This document shows, piece by piece, positions 29,346 to 38,717 of a stretch of 64,000 nt of DNA. This stretch comes from Telmatactis stephensoni (Eukaryota; Cnidaria; Anthozoa; Actiniaria; Isophelliidae). The number at the start of each line of letters is the position of its first letter. Position 1 is the first letter of the stretch. The stretch lies in NCBI GenBank assembly GCA_029948255.1, contig JALIZF010001650.1:358001-422000 (forward strand), written 5' to 3'. The notes under the pieces were generated by a model. It worked only from the letters and a program-made list of their open reading frames with translations. It was not told the DNA's origin and made no database searches. The position numbers were made by a program, and so were the translations under genes.

Positions 29346-32300
29346 ATGATGTCACAACGTTACCCCAAACGAGACAGAAAACTCACTTCGAAAGGAAACG
29401 CATACAACGTTCAAAGGCAAAGAGAAAGATGCGTATCGCTACAAAAGAAGATTACAGAGCTTATGAATAGAATCGAATCCAATTCTCTGTATGTCAACAA
29501 TGTAAACCTTGTACAAAATGATCTACAAATCCCAGACAAGCTGAGAGACGAGCTGTACCCCTCTTACCAAGCTTGGCGTTCAGGTCTTCATGACGACGTG
29601 GACTTGACGTACGCACACACATGGTACAAAGAGCAGTATTTGAAAGTAGAGAAGTTCATCGCTGGCATGAAGGATTGGATAACTGTAGCGCAAAATAAGT
29701 TAGAAGAGCAAGTTGAGAAGTCTGCATCAGAAATTGGATCAACAACGTCATCTCAACGATCGGCAGCATCCGCAAGGGTCACTGAGAGAATCAAGCTCGC
29801 TGAATTATTGGCCACGTCAAGCATATTAGAAAAGAAGCAAGCACTTCTGAATGAAATCAAGAAACTGGAGCTCCAAGAGCAAATTGTTGTCGCCCAAGCT
29901 CGAGAGCAAGTGCTAATTGATGTCGAGAAAGAACAAGACCAAAGTAAGTCAAATCCTATTGAAGATGAAGGCTCGAAGATAGTTCCTACTTATTCGCCAT
30001 CCCAAGTGATCGAGTCAACACGTTATGAGGATGAAGAGCGTCTGTCCCTATATGCGTCGCGTAGACTTCCACAACTGGAAAGTGAAGAACAGCTCATTCC
30101 TCGTCCACCTTTATCTTGTGTCCCTACACCACCTCCAATCGATGTATCACCACTACACGCTTCCGTCTTGGATGAAGATCAGGATCAAGTTCCGTTCCAC
30201 AAGTACCGTCCTCCTACAGATCAGGATCAAGTTCCGTTCCACAAGTACCGTCCTCCTACAGATCAGGATCAAGTTCCGTTCCACAAGTACCGTCCTCCTA
30301 CAGATCAGGATCAAGTTCCGCTCCACAAGTACCACCCTCCTACAGATACAGCCCACAGATCATACCGCGACACAAGCTTAGATGGAACGCCTCGTCGCAA
30401 GTACCGTTCTCCCACAGAAATGGCTGCTGGTTACCAGGATGCAGGTGTAGATAATACTGCAAAGAACGAATCGATTGTTACGTTCCTGGACAGACAAAAC
30501 AAGTTAACTGAAATACTTGCAGAACAACAACAAAGAAGTCTTTTGCCACCATTATCACTAACAGTATTTACAAACGATCCTGCTGAGTTTATGACGTTCA
30601 TAAGCAGTTTTGAATCACAGATCGAGTCCAAACTCCAATCAAATGAAGTCCGTCTACGATACCTTGAACAGTACCTGGGCGGTGAAGCTAAAGAACTGAT
30701 TAAAGGATGCCAACACAAAAATGCTGACACTGGTTATCCCGAAGCGAAAGCACTTCTAAAAGAGAAATATGGTGACCCGTACAAGATTTCGACTGCTTAT
30801 ATCAAGAAGGCTACAGAGTGGCCCATGGTTGCCCCCGGAGACGACGCAGCCTTGGATCGTCTTTCTACCTTTCTGTGTTCTTGTGTTAGTGCTATGGAGT
30901 CTATGTCGTATCTTTCTATTCTTGACCATCCACAGAATTTACAGAATCTTGTCAAGAAATTGCCACTTTATTTACAAGACAGATGGAGACGACAGGTGGT
31001 TAAGATCAGAGAAACAAAGAAAGGTCAAGCTCCTGGTTTCAAGGACTTTGCCGATTTTATCAAAATGGAAGCTAAAGTCGCTACAGATCCTGTTTTTTCA
31101 AAAGAGGCATTGGAAAAGACCGGCATGAAAGAGAAACCAAAGCCAATCAAGCCAAAAGTCACAAGGGATACTTACAGAGTATACAGTCACGCGACCAACT
31201 CCGAGTTGTCAACAGATGGTCATCCACGCCCCAACGTCGTTAAATGTATTCTTTGTGGTGGAACACACGACCTCGACGATTGCAAGCAATACAAGAACAA
31301 GTCGCTAGTTGAACGTAAAGACTTCCTAACACAGAATCAAGCGTGCTATGCGTGCTATGGGAAAGGTCACAGATCACGTGGTTGTATTCAGAAGAGAAAA
31401 TGTAGTGTCTGCCAAGGTCGACACCCAACTGGTCTACACGACTTTAACTTTTCCGCACCTAAACCAGGACAATCAAACAGTAATGAAGCTAATGCCAAGC
31501 CTAACGACGCAAACAGTAGTCGTGTTGCAAATTCAAGAACTATCGCCATTGAAGCAAGCCACGCAACAAAGCAAGATCAAGACGTTCATTTTATGCCTAT
31601 CATACCTGTGAAGCTACAATGGATGAACAAACAAATCTCAACCTACGCAATGCTCGATAATTGCAGTACTGGAACCTTCATCACAGATGCTGCCTGCAGA
31701 GAACTGGAAATAGAAGGCGCTGATACAAAGGTCCTGATAAGAACAATGAATGGCCAAGTCCTTCATGACACAAAGGTAGTTACTGGTCTCCTGGTTTCTG
31801 ATCTAGCAGGTGAAAACGTCATAGAACTACCAAGAACCTTTACAAAAGAAGAAATCCCTGCTTCAGAAGAAGATATACCGCAACGTGAATTAGCTCAAAA
31901 ATGGCAACATCTACAACGAATAGCAGATCAGATTCCTGAACGTTTGCAAGACTCAAAGATCGGTATACTTATTGGAACCAATTGTCCAAAGGCAATCGAG
32001 CCTAAAGATTTCGTCACAAGTCAAGACAACGGCCCCTTTGCCGTACTAACGTTTGCTGGATGGACCGTCGTAGGACCCATGTACATTCCAAATGATAAAA
32101 GTAACAAGGTCAACTGTAACAGCATCAGCACAAAGATCTTCTCTGTCAAGCCATCCAAGCATCATTTCGCACTTGTAAACAGTATCAAGGAGATTATCAC
32201 GCCAAAAGCGCTAAACCACATGTTGGAACTCGAATTCAACGAAAGACTAGATAGTAGTGACATCGCACACTCCCAAGAAGATAAGAATTTCATTAAGATC

Positions 32301-35300
32301 GTCCAGGAAGGAATAAGTAAAGAAGACGGTCATTACAAGATGCCACTTCCCTTCAGAGACAACAATGTCTACATGCCATTTAACAGAGAACAAGCCCTTT
32401 CAAGAGCCACGTGGTTGAAGAAAAGACTCCTCAAGAACCAGAAGATGCATGAAGATTATGTAAAGTTCATGAATGATATCCTGGATAAAGGTTACGCCAG
32501 TAAAGTACCATCATCGCAAGTTCCACCCGAACCGGGAAAAGTATGGTATCTCCCCCACCATGGTGTCTATCACCCTCACAAGCCGGAAAAGGTCCGGGTA
32601 GTGTTTGATTGCAGCGCAAAATTTGGTGAGACGTCGCTTAACAGTAAGTTACTACAAGGCCCCGACTTAACAAGTTCCCTCGTTGGAGTTTTAACAAGAT
32701 TTCGTAAAGAGCCTATCGCCTTCCAAGCTGATATAGAAGCTATGTTTCATCAGGTGCGCGTTTCTGAACAGCATCGAAACTTCCTACGATTTCTTTGGTG
32801 GCCCAATGGAAACTTTTCCCAAGGCTTGCAAGACCACCAGATGAATGTTCATCTCTTTGGAGCAATTTCGTCACCTAGTTGTGCCAACTATGCAGTGAGA
32901 AAAGCAGCAGACGATTCCCAAGACGAAGTTGGCGAAGAAACAGCAAATGTACTTAGAAGAAACTTCTACGTGGACGACTGCTTGCGGTCCGAAGAGAACG
33001 AAGAGAAAGCCACTGAACGTTTACATGGTACCATCCTTGCATGTGCCAAAGGAGGATTCCACCTGACCAAAATTTCAAGCAACAGTAGAAAGGTGTTAGA
33101 AACTGTCCCAAAAGAAGATCGCTCTAAAGAAGTAAGAGGTATTGATCTCAGCTACGATAACTTACCTGTAGAACGTGCTCTTGGTGTCCAATGGCATATT
33201 GAGTCTGATAGATTTGGCTTCAGGATCTCTCTCCATGACAAGCCCCTGACGCGCAGAGGAATTTTGTCCACTATCAGTTCGGTGTATGACCCACTTGGCT
33301 TCGCAGCACCAATTATACTACCAGGAAAACGAATCCTCCAAGAACTTTGCAAGAGTAACGTAGACTGGGATGACCCAATTCCCGAGGAATACAGACTACG
33401 TTGGGAAATGTGGAGAAATCAACTACCTGCGCTCGAGAAGTTCAACGTGCAGCGCTGCTTCAAACCTGCAAATTTTGGAGTCGTCGTCGATCGACAGATC
33501 CACAGCTTTTCTGACGCCAGTTCAACTGGATATGGTCAAGTCTCGTACATAAGACAAGTAAATTCCCACGGAGTCATTCATTGTGCGTTTCTTATGGGTA
33601 AAGCTCGTTTGGCGCCAATTAAAACCGTAACCATACCAAGACTTGAACTTACAGCCGCTGTTGTGTCTTCCAAGATTGGTAACAAATTAGTTGAAGAACT
33701 TGACTGCGAAGTTGAAAAGCCCAAGTTCTGGACGGACAGTACAGCAGTTTTGAGATATATTAACAACGACCAGAACCGTTATCAAGTTTATGTGGCCAAC
33801 AGAGTCCAAACCATAAGAGACAGAACAGATCCTAGCCAATGGAGATATGTGTGTGGTAAAGATAATCCTGCTGATGATGCCTCGCGTGGTTTAAATATTG
33901 GTCAATTTAACAATCAACAACGTTGGATAAAAGGACCGGACTTCCTGTGGAAACCAGAAAACGAATGGCCAGAGTGCCCACTTAAAGAAAGTGAAGATTT
34001 CCAAGATGATCCTGAGGTGAAGAGACTAGAGGTCAATTCAACCAGAGTAGAACAGAAGACAGATATCCTTGAACGATTCAGCTGTTTCTCACAGTGGCAA
34101 CGCCTGAAAAGAGTAGTCGCTTGGATACTTCGTCTCTTACCCAAGTACAACAATCCTTCTGTGAACCAAATAGAAAGGAAACAAAGAGAGTCAACAAAGT
34201 TCACACCCAGACCAATCACAGTTGAAGAATCAGAGCATGCAGAGACAGTCATCTTAAAGCTTGTACAAGAAGAAAGCTATCAAGAGGAGATCGCCACCTT
34301 AAAGAATCTCAAAGACGACCAGTCTGACCACCGATCCGCACTGAAGAGAAAGAAGGTTGAGATGAAGAAAACAAGTACGATATGCAAATTAGATCCAGTC
34401 ATTGATGAAAATAACGTCCTACGAGTTGGTGGTCGACTAAAGAATTCTGATACATTCACCGAAGAATTCAAGCACCCTGTGATAATTCCAAAGAAAGGCC
34501 ATGTTACGACCCTTATCATAAGACACGCTCACGAGAAGACAGGACATGCTGGTAGAGGAATAACGCTTGGAGAGCTACGAACGAAGTTCTGGATAATAAA
34601 TGCTAACTCAGCTGTAAGAAACTACATCACCAAATGCGTCCAATGTCGAAAGAACCGAGCTAAAAGTGGTCAACAGAAGATGGCTGATCTTCCCAGAAGC
34701 AGAATTACCCCTGAACCACCTTTTACATATTGTGCAGTTGATTTCTTTGGACCATTTCTCATCAAAGAAGGGCGCAAACAACTTAAAAGGTACGGTGTGA
34801 TTTTCACATGCTTATCGAGCAGAGCCATTCACATCGAGACAGCGAACTCCCTAGAGACCGACACATTTCTCAACGCACTGAGGCGCTTTATAGCAAGAAG
34901 AGGACCAGTAAGAGAAATACATTCTGACCGAGGCACCAATCTTATGGGAGCAGAAAAAGAACTGGATTCAGCCCTTAAAGAAATGAATCACAAGAAGCTG
35001 CAAGAGCATCTATCAACAAAGTACGACGCAGATTGGATTATCAACTGGAAGAGAAATCCTCCCGCTGCTTCCCATATGGGGGGAGCATGGGAACGGCAAA
35101 TACGTACAATCCGTTCTATCCTCAGATCCCTTATACATGAATATGGTCATGCTATCGACGACGAATCGTTTCGTACACTCATGGCAGAAGTGGAAAGTAT
35201 TGTGAATAGTCGCCCGTTGACATTTCCTTCAAGCGACCCTCGTGACATGGATCCTTTGACGCCAAACCACATCTTGACAATGAAATCGAAAATAGTTATG

Positions 35301-35642
35301 CCGCCACCAGGTATTTTCCAAAAAGAAGATGTCTACCTACGAAAAAGATGGAAGAGAGTACAGTATTTGTTGAACCTGTTTTGGACAAGATGGAAAAAAG
35401 AATACGTCCAGAACCTGCAACCAAGAATCAAGTGGAACAGTGTAAAAAGAAACTTCACAGTAGGAGATATTGTGCTCATCGTACAAGAAATGACACCAAG
35501 AAACCAGTGGCCTTTGGGCAGAATCGTACAGGTAAAGACCGATTCCAAAGGATTTGTACGCTCAGCAACAGTGAAGACCTCCACATCAATTCTGGAACGA
35601 CCAATTACAAAGCTTGTACTATTGTTGGAAAACACCTGCTAG
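29346..35642 (+). CDS. BEL/Pao Gag-Pol polyprotein, 2098 aa, intact
   Basis: Start ATG lies only 12 bp after the 5' LTR; a second ATG is the next codon. Residues 1-230: coiled-coil Gag N-terminus. A 14-residue repeat (DQDQVPFHKYRPPT) x4 lies at about 278-333. A DUF1759-like capsid region follows (FTNDPAEFMTFISSFESQIE). Zinc knuckles start at about 634 (CILCGGTHDLDDC; CYACYGKGHRSRGC). The protease is near 771, with the motif LDNCST in place of D-T/S-G. RT contains VRVVFDCSAKF and YVDD at about 1208. RNase H has FSDASSTGYG and KFWTDST. The integrase zinc domain is HAHEKTGH...CVQCRK, and the core has D1799, D1861 and E1916. A DUF5641-like tail ends LERPITKLVLLLE. All motifs expected for activity are present except the altered protease motif, which I believe is common in this branch. 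Confidence 0.96.
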   Translation: MMSQRYPKRDRKLTSKGNAYNVQRQRERCVSLQKKITELMNRIESNSLYVNNVNLVQNDLQIPDKLRDELYPSYQAWRSGLHDDVDLTYAHTWYKEQYLKVEKFIAGMKDWITVAQNKLEEQVEKSASEIGSTTSSQRSAASARVTERIKLAELLATSSILEKKQALLNEIKKLELQEQIVVAQAREQVLIDVEKEQDQSKSNPIEDEGSKIVPTYSPSQVIESTRYEDEERLSLYASRRLPQLESEEQLIPRPPLSCVPTPPPIDVSPLHASVLDEDQDQVPFHKYRPPTDQDQVPFHKYRPPTDQDQVPFHKYRPPTDQDQVPLHKYHPPTDTAHRSYRDTSLDGTPRRKYRSPTEMAAGYQDAGVDNTAKNESIVTFLDRQNKLTEILAEQQQRSLLPPLSLTVFTNDPAEFMTFISSFESQIESKLQSNEVRLRYLEQYLGGEAKELIKGCQHKNADTGYPEAKALLKEKYGDPYKISTAYIKKATEWPMVAPGDDAALDRLSTFLCSCVSAMESMSYLSILDHPQNLQNLVKKLPLYLQDRWRRQVVKIRETKKGQAPGFKDFADFIKMEAKVATDPVFSKEALEKTGMKEKPKPIKPKVTRDTYRVYSHATNSELSTDGHPRPNVVKCILCGGTHDLDDCKQYKNKSLVERKDFLTQNQACYACYGKGHRSRGCIQKRKCSVCQGRHPTGLHDFNFSAPKPGQSNSNEANAKPNDANSSRVANSRTIAIEASHATKQDQDVHFMPIIPVKLQWMNKQISTYAMLDNCSTGTFITDAACRELEIEGADTKVLIRTMNGQVLHDTKVVTGLLVSDLAGENVIELPRTFTKEEIPASEEDIPQRELAQKWQHLQRIADQIPERLQDSKIGILIGTNCPKAIEPKDFVTSQDNGPFAVLTFAGWTVVGPMYIPNDKSNKVNCNSISTKIFSVKPSKHHFALVNSIKEIITPKALNHMLELEFNERLDSSDIAHSQEDKNFIKIVQEGISKEDGHYKMPLPFRDNNVYMPFNREQALSRATWLKKRLLKNQKMHEDYVKFMNDILDKGYASKVPSSQVPPEPGKVWYLPHHGVYHPHKPEKVRVVFDCSAKFGETSLNSKLLQGPDLTSSLVGVLTRFRKEPIAFQADIEAMFHQVRVSEQHRNFLRFLWWPNGNFSQGLQDHQMNVHLFGAISSPSCANYAVRKAADDSQDEVGEETANVLRRNFYVDDCLRSEENEEKATERLHGTILACAKGGFHLTKISSNSRKVLETVPKEDRSKEVRGIDLSYDNLPVERALGVQWHIESDRFGFRISLHDKPLTRRGILSTISSVYDPLGFAAPIILPGKRILQELCKSNVDWDDPIPEEYRLRWEMWRNQLPALEKFNVQRCFKPANFGVVVDRQIHSFSDASSTGYGQVSYIRQVNSHGVIHCAFLMGKARLAPIKTVTIPRLELTAAVVSSKIGNKLVEELDCEVEKPKFWTDSTAVLRYINNDQNRYQVYVANRVQTIRDRTDPSQWRYVCGKDNPADDASRGLNIGQFNNQQRWIKGPDFLWKPENEWPECPLKESEDFQDDPEVKRLEVNSTRVEQKTDILERFSCFSQWQRLKRVVAWILRLLPKYNNPSVNQIERKQRESTKFTPRPITVEESEHAETVILKLVQEESYQEEIATLKNLKDDQSDHRSALKRKKVEMKKTSTICKLDPVIDENNVLRVGGRLKNSDTFTEEFKHPVIIPKKGHVTTLIIRHAHEKTGHAGRGITLGELRTKFWIINANSAVRNYITKCVQCRKNRAKSGQQKMADLPRSRITPEPPFTYCAVDFFGPFLIKEGRKQLKRYGVIFTCLSSRAIHIETANSLETDTFLNALRRFIARRGPVREIHSDRGTNLMGAEKELDSALKEMNHKKLQEHLSTKYDADWIINWKRNPPAASHMGGAWERQIRTIRSILRSLIHEYGHAIDDESFRTLMAEVESIVNSRPLTFPSSDPRDMDPLTPNHILTMKSKIVMPPPGIFQKEDVYLRKRWKRVQYLLNLFWTRWKKEYVQNLQPRIKWNSVKRNFTVGDIVLIVQEMTPRNQWPLGRIVQVKTDSKGFVRSATVKTSTSILERPITKLVLLLENTC
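30177..30344 (+). repeat. 42-bp tandem repeat in gag, four units
   Basis: Units at 30177, 30219, 30261 and 30303, each coding DQDQVPFHKYRPPT. The first three match each other; the fourth differs (PLHKYHPPT). It lies between the coiled coil and capsid-like region, so copy number may vary without breaking frame. Confidence 0.95.
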
Positions 35643-35763
35643 TTTGTATTACATGAACACTTGAAGACTAAGACTTTATTTTGAATATTATCTTTATTTC
35701 TAGTTTAATTAATTGAACAATGACACTAACTTTAACATAAAGTATAAGAGTCGTACACCTCCC

Positions 35764-35779
35764 TTATAGGTGGGGCTGG
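35764..35779 (+). promoter_or_regulatory. Polypurine-like tract before the 3' LTR
   Basis: TTATAGGTGGGGCTGG directly abuts TGTTAG of the 3' LTR. It is G-rich with two pyrimidine interruptions, in the position expected for the plus-strand primer. Confidence 0.5.
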
Positions 35780-36121
35780 TGTTAGTGCCAAATCTCGTTT
35801 TGTTCTGTCTGTTTGTATTTCGTACGTTGTCCCGTGTTTGTCTTGTCCCTTGTGTATTGTAGTCAGTTTATAGTTCTTTAGTATGCACATAATTGTTCAG
35901 TTTTCACCGTTCAACGTATCATCAAGGTTACACATCGTTTTGTAAGTATTTTTTCAACGTATTTCATATTTTGTATTTAGATTTAGATTTCGTCTTTATA
36001 ATTTAGTATTTCCTATTTATAGGAACCGTTCGTCTATGTGTTTATACTGTAGCCAATCGAAATAAATTCATGTCAACGCGTTCAATGTGTAACAATGTAG
36101 TCAAAGAAAATCGCCGCTACA
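35780..36121 (+). repeat. 3' LTR of the BEL/Pao element (342 bp)
   Basis: Same length and sequence as 28992-29333 as far as I can compare by eye; followed by GAAAT (36122-36126). Confidence 0.97.
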
Positions 36122-36126
36122 GAAAT

Positions 36127-37150
36127 ATATAAAATATCTACTAGCTGTTTCTAATAGAAGTGAAATGCTGCGAGGTACATATACCTAATTGCACAAATCC
36201 AAGATGTAGGAATGTAGCACCTCAGGAATATATTAGAAAACAAAGAAAAGCGTTCAGATTGAGTGGTCTTCCTTTGTATTTTAATATATTCCTAATGTCC
36301 TAAAATACTAAAGTGCTATTATTTTTGGACAACATTTATGCCATTAGGTGTACATGTAGTTTATAAAATATAAGGAACATAATGCCGTGCATTTTATACA
36401 TTTTATGTAGTGAATAATTGTACAATAACAGCCCTGTGTTGTGGCATACTCTTCAACAATGTTAATGAACTGTAATGTAAGATGTTGCTGCTGATTGTAA
36501 GGCGTTTATCACTGCTCGACAATGCAGTGCATGTTTACAGAGTGGATACATTAACTAGAGTGCATGCCATAAATACGTGAAACAACTACTACGTAATAAG
36601 AAATAAGTAAAGCGTAAAACAAAGGAAGTCTTTTGTTTCACATTGAGTTAATTCTTATTAGCTAGTAGTTGTTTCACGCATTTATGGCATACACTCTATT
36701 AATATTGTTTACATGCAAATAAGTTCAAACAGTGGAGGCAAGTTGGGTCTTTCTGACAAAGCTGTTGTTTCCGTCTGATAGCTGATCTTCAAACTATTTT
36801 GCATATAACTATAATAACAGCAATTGGACGTTGTCTACACTAGATTCCAGCAGTCAGAAACCCCACATTATCAACAAGAAGACAGTAATCAAATATATCA
36901 ACATATAAACTGAGAAATGTTTATTGATCCCTTAAATGAAACATATACAAACTCATGAAACGTTTTAAATTTGAACATTTGAACAATAATTTGTTGATAA
37001 ACTTATATAACGCAAATGACAATATGTTTTGACAAAGGAAAATAGTTTATCGACTGGTTTGCCATAAAGATACATGCAACATTTTAAACTAGAACATTTG
37101 AATAATATTTTGATAAATGTACATATCTTATGTGACGATATGTTTTAAAA
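36127..37150. other. Non-coding; contains a Tc1/mariner-like MITE
   Basis: AT-rich. Includes GTTTCTAATAGAAGTGAAAT (about 36147), a repeat shared with 22190, and the MITE at 36558-36696. The Helitron 3' end should lie here, but I could not identify a CTRR terminus with hairpin. Confidence 0.5.
36558..36696. mobile_element. 139-bp MITE, TA-flanked
   Basis: Arms GAGTGCATGCCATAAATACG / reverse GAGTGTATGCCATAAATGCG, about 35 bp each, continuing GTGAAACAACTACTA. TA lies on both sides (36556-36557, 36697-36698), the target preference of Tc1/mariner. One related arm lies at 21384. Confidence 0.8.
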
Positions 37151-38363
37151 TTACATATTTAATTGCAGCATATCTAGAATCTTGTTTGTGTGCAAGTCAT
37201 AAGTAAATGTTATAATGTCCAGCTGTAAAACAGCCTCTGATAACTCTTCTTCAGTAGAGTCTAGCGTAAGGCTGGCAAAGGAAAATAGTTTATCTATTTG
37301 TTTGCCATAAAGATTTAGGGCTACTTTTTTTGTTGGATTGCCATTATCCAAAACATGAAGTTTCATTGACCATTGAATTGGACAGGAGCTTGGCCTTTGC
37401 ATCATTTTACACTGAGTGCAAACAGCTATTTTCCCCTTCAGTGTCACCTTTTTATGGCAGCTAATACATGAAGTATACCTATTAATATTGGACAATCCAA
37501 CTATTGTAGCAGTGATGTCTGAGGAGGTGTTTACAACATCATCTAATGGGCAAAGTGGTTCTTGAAAAGGCTCACATTCAACAATGGAACAATTTTCTTG
37601 TTTTGGTGTATTAAGATACTTCTCACCTTGACTTTCTCTAACTCTGAGATTTTGAAACTGATAGGTGGAATCTTGATTAACAACATTTACATAATTGCCC
37701 CAGAAGATAATTTTAATGAATCCAGAATGATCATTAATGTAACCTTCTCTCTTGGCCACTTCTTTGTCACCAAATACCATTTTTTTTTCGGCACCAAGAT
37801 GTGCTAAGTGGCCTTTAATAGAGATTAATTGATCAGGTGCTATTCTGGCTATATCTGTGATGGAAATGATTTTTTCCTGGCTTTCATATGCAAACGACAA
37901 TTTTGATGGTAGGATTTTTGTTGCTTTGTTAATTAATATGTCTCGGTGCCCATACTTGGTGCTGACAGTGAAATCTTTAATCTTGACAGGAGATTTCTCC
38001 TTGGCATATTGTTCAAGTGTGGCCTGTTTAGACTTGTTGAAACCCACACCTTTATGTATTGATGATTCAGTTTGTAAAGAATAGTTGAAGTAAGATGTCT
38101 GACCCACTTTCTTCATTGGGGTTACTGAATGGATATATCCATTGATCTCAGATGCATCTAGAGAAAAAAAAATTACTAAAACTAGAAGAATAAATGTATC
38201 AATGAATGAATGGCTGAATAATTAAGTTGACAAAGTTGAAATTAAGTGAAATTGAAATGATCAAAGAAAATAAAAATGAATGAGTAAACAAATGAGTCAA
38301 TTTATGTAGTGATAAAAATATGATTTTAACAGACTTACCAATTTCATCACTTGCAGAAGCCAT
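37151..38363 (-). CDS. Helitron-linked RPA1-like single-strand DNA-binding protein
   Basis: Main exon 38158-37151 follows an acceptor (TTTTCTCTAG). A first exon at 38363-38341 codes MASASDEI before GTAAGT, and its phase fits (G|AT). About 344 residues. It contains an OB-fold-like segment (ISITDIARIAPDQLISIKGH ... GYINDHSGFIKIIFWGNY ... YQFQNLRVRESQGEKYL) and a four-Cys zinc motif (CISCHKKV ... CTQCKM). RPA-like genes are known passengers of animal Helitrons, where they may protect single-stranded intermediates. It lies downstream of the helicase in the same orientation. The frame is intact. Confidence 0.8.
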
Positions 38364-38555
38364 AACTGAAAAGAAACATAACTCAGTATTAATTTACACA
38401 TGATGCTCAAAATAAACATAGTTATAGATTACCTATACAATATCTTACAAGAGTAAGATTTGGATTTATTTAATGTTGAGAGGTGCATTATTATTTTGTT
38501 AATAGAGTTTACAATTTTATTTTGGATAAAAATAAATGACTTATACAGACTTACC

Positions 38556-38579
38556 AACTTCATCACTTCCGGAAGCCAT
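38556..38579 (-). CDS. Second copy of the RPA-like first exon
   Basis: Codes MASGSDEV followed by GTAAGTCTG, nearly the same as the exon at 38341-38363. The flanking intron and leader sequences are similar as well (GAAAAGAAACA...). It looks like a tandem duplication of the first exon and its leader, giving two alternative starts. Confidence 0.6.
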
Positions 38580-38717
38580 TCTACACTGAAAAGAAACACA
38601 AGTCAGTGTTAATTCACTGATGTCATTGAATTTAGATTTACTTAATTTGATGCAAATAGAATGTATAGTACATTATCATGTTTATTTCACAGTATAGTAT
38701 ATTATCATGTTTATTAG

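Larger units (their letters stand above)
28992..36121 (+). mobile_element. Structurally intact BEL/Pao LTR retrotransposon, 7130 bp
   Basis: Two 342-bp LTRs match by eye, TG...CA ends, and a perfect 5-bp TSD GAAAT (28987-28991 and 36122-36126). A single uninterrupted 2098-codon ORF encodes Gag, protease, RT, RNase H and integrase. Matching LTRs and an intact frame mean a very recent insertion that may still be able to move. A canonical TGG primer-binding site is not visible after the 5' LTR, the one unusual point. Confidence 0.97.
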
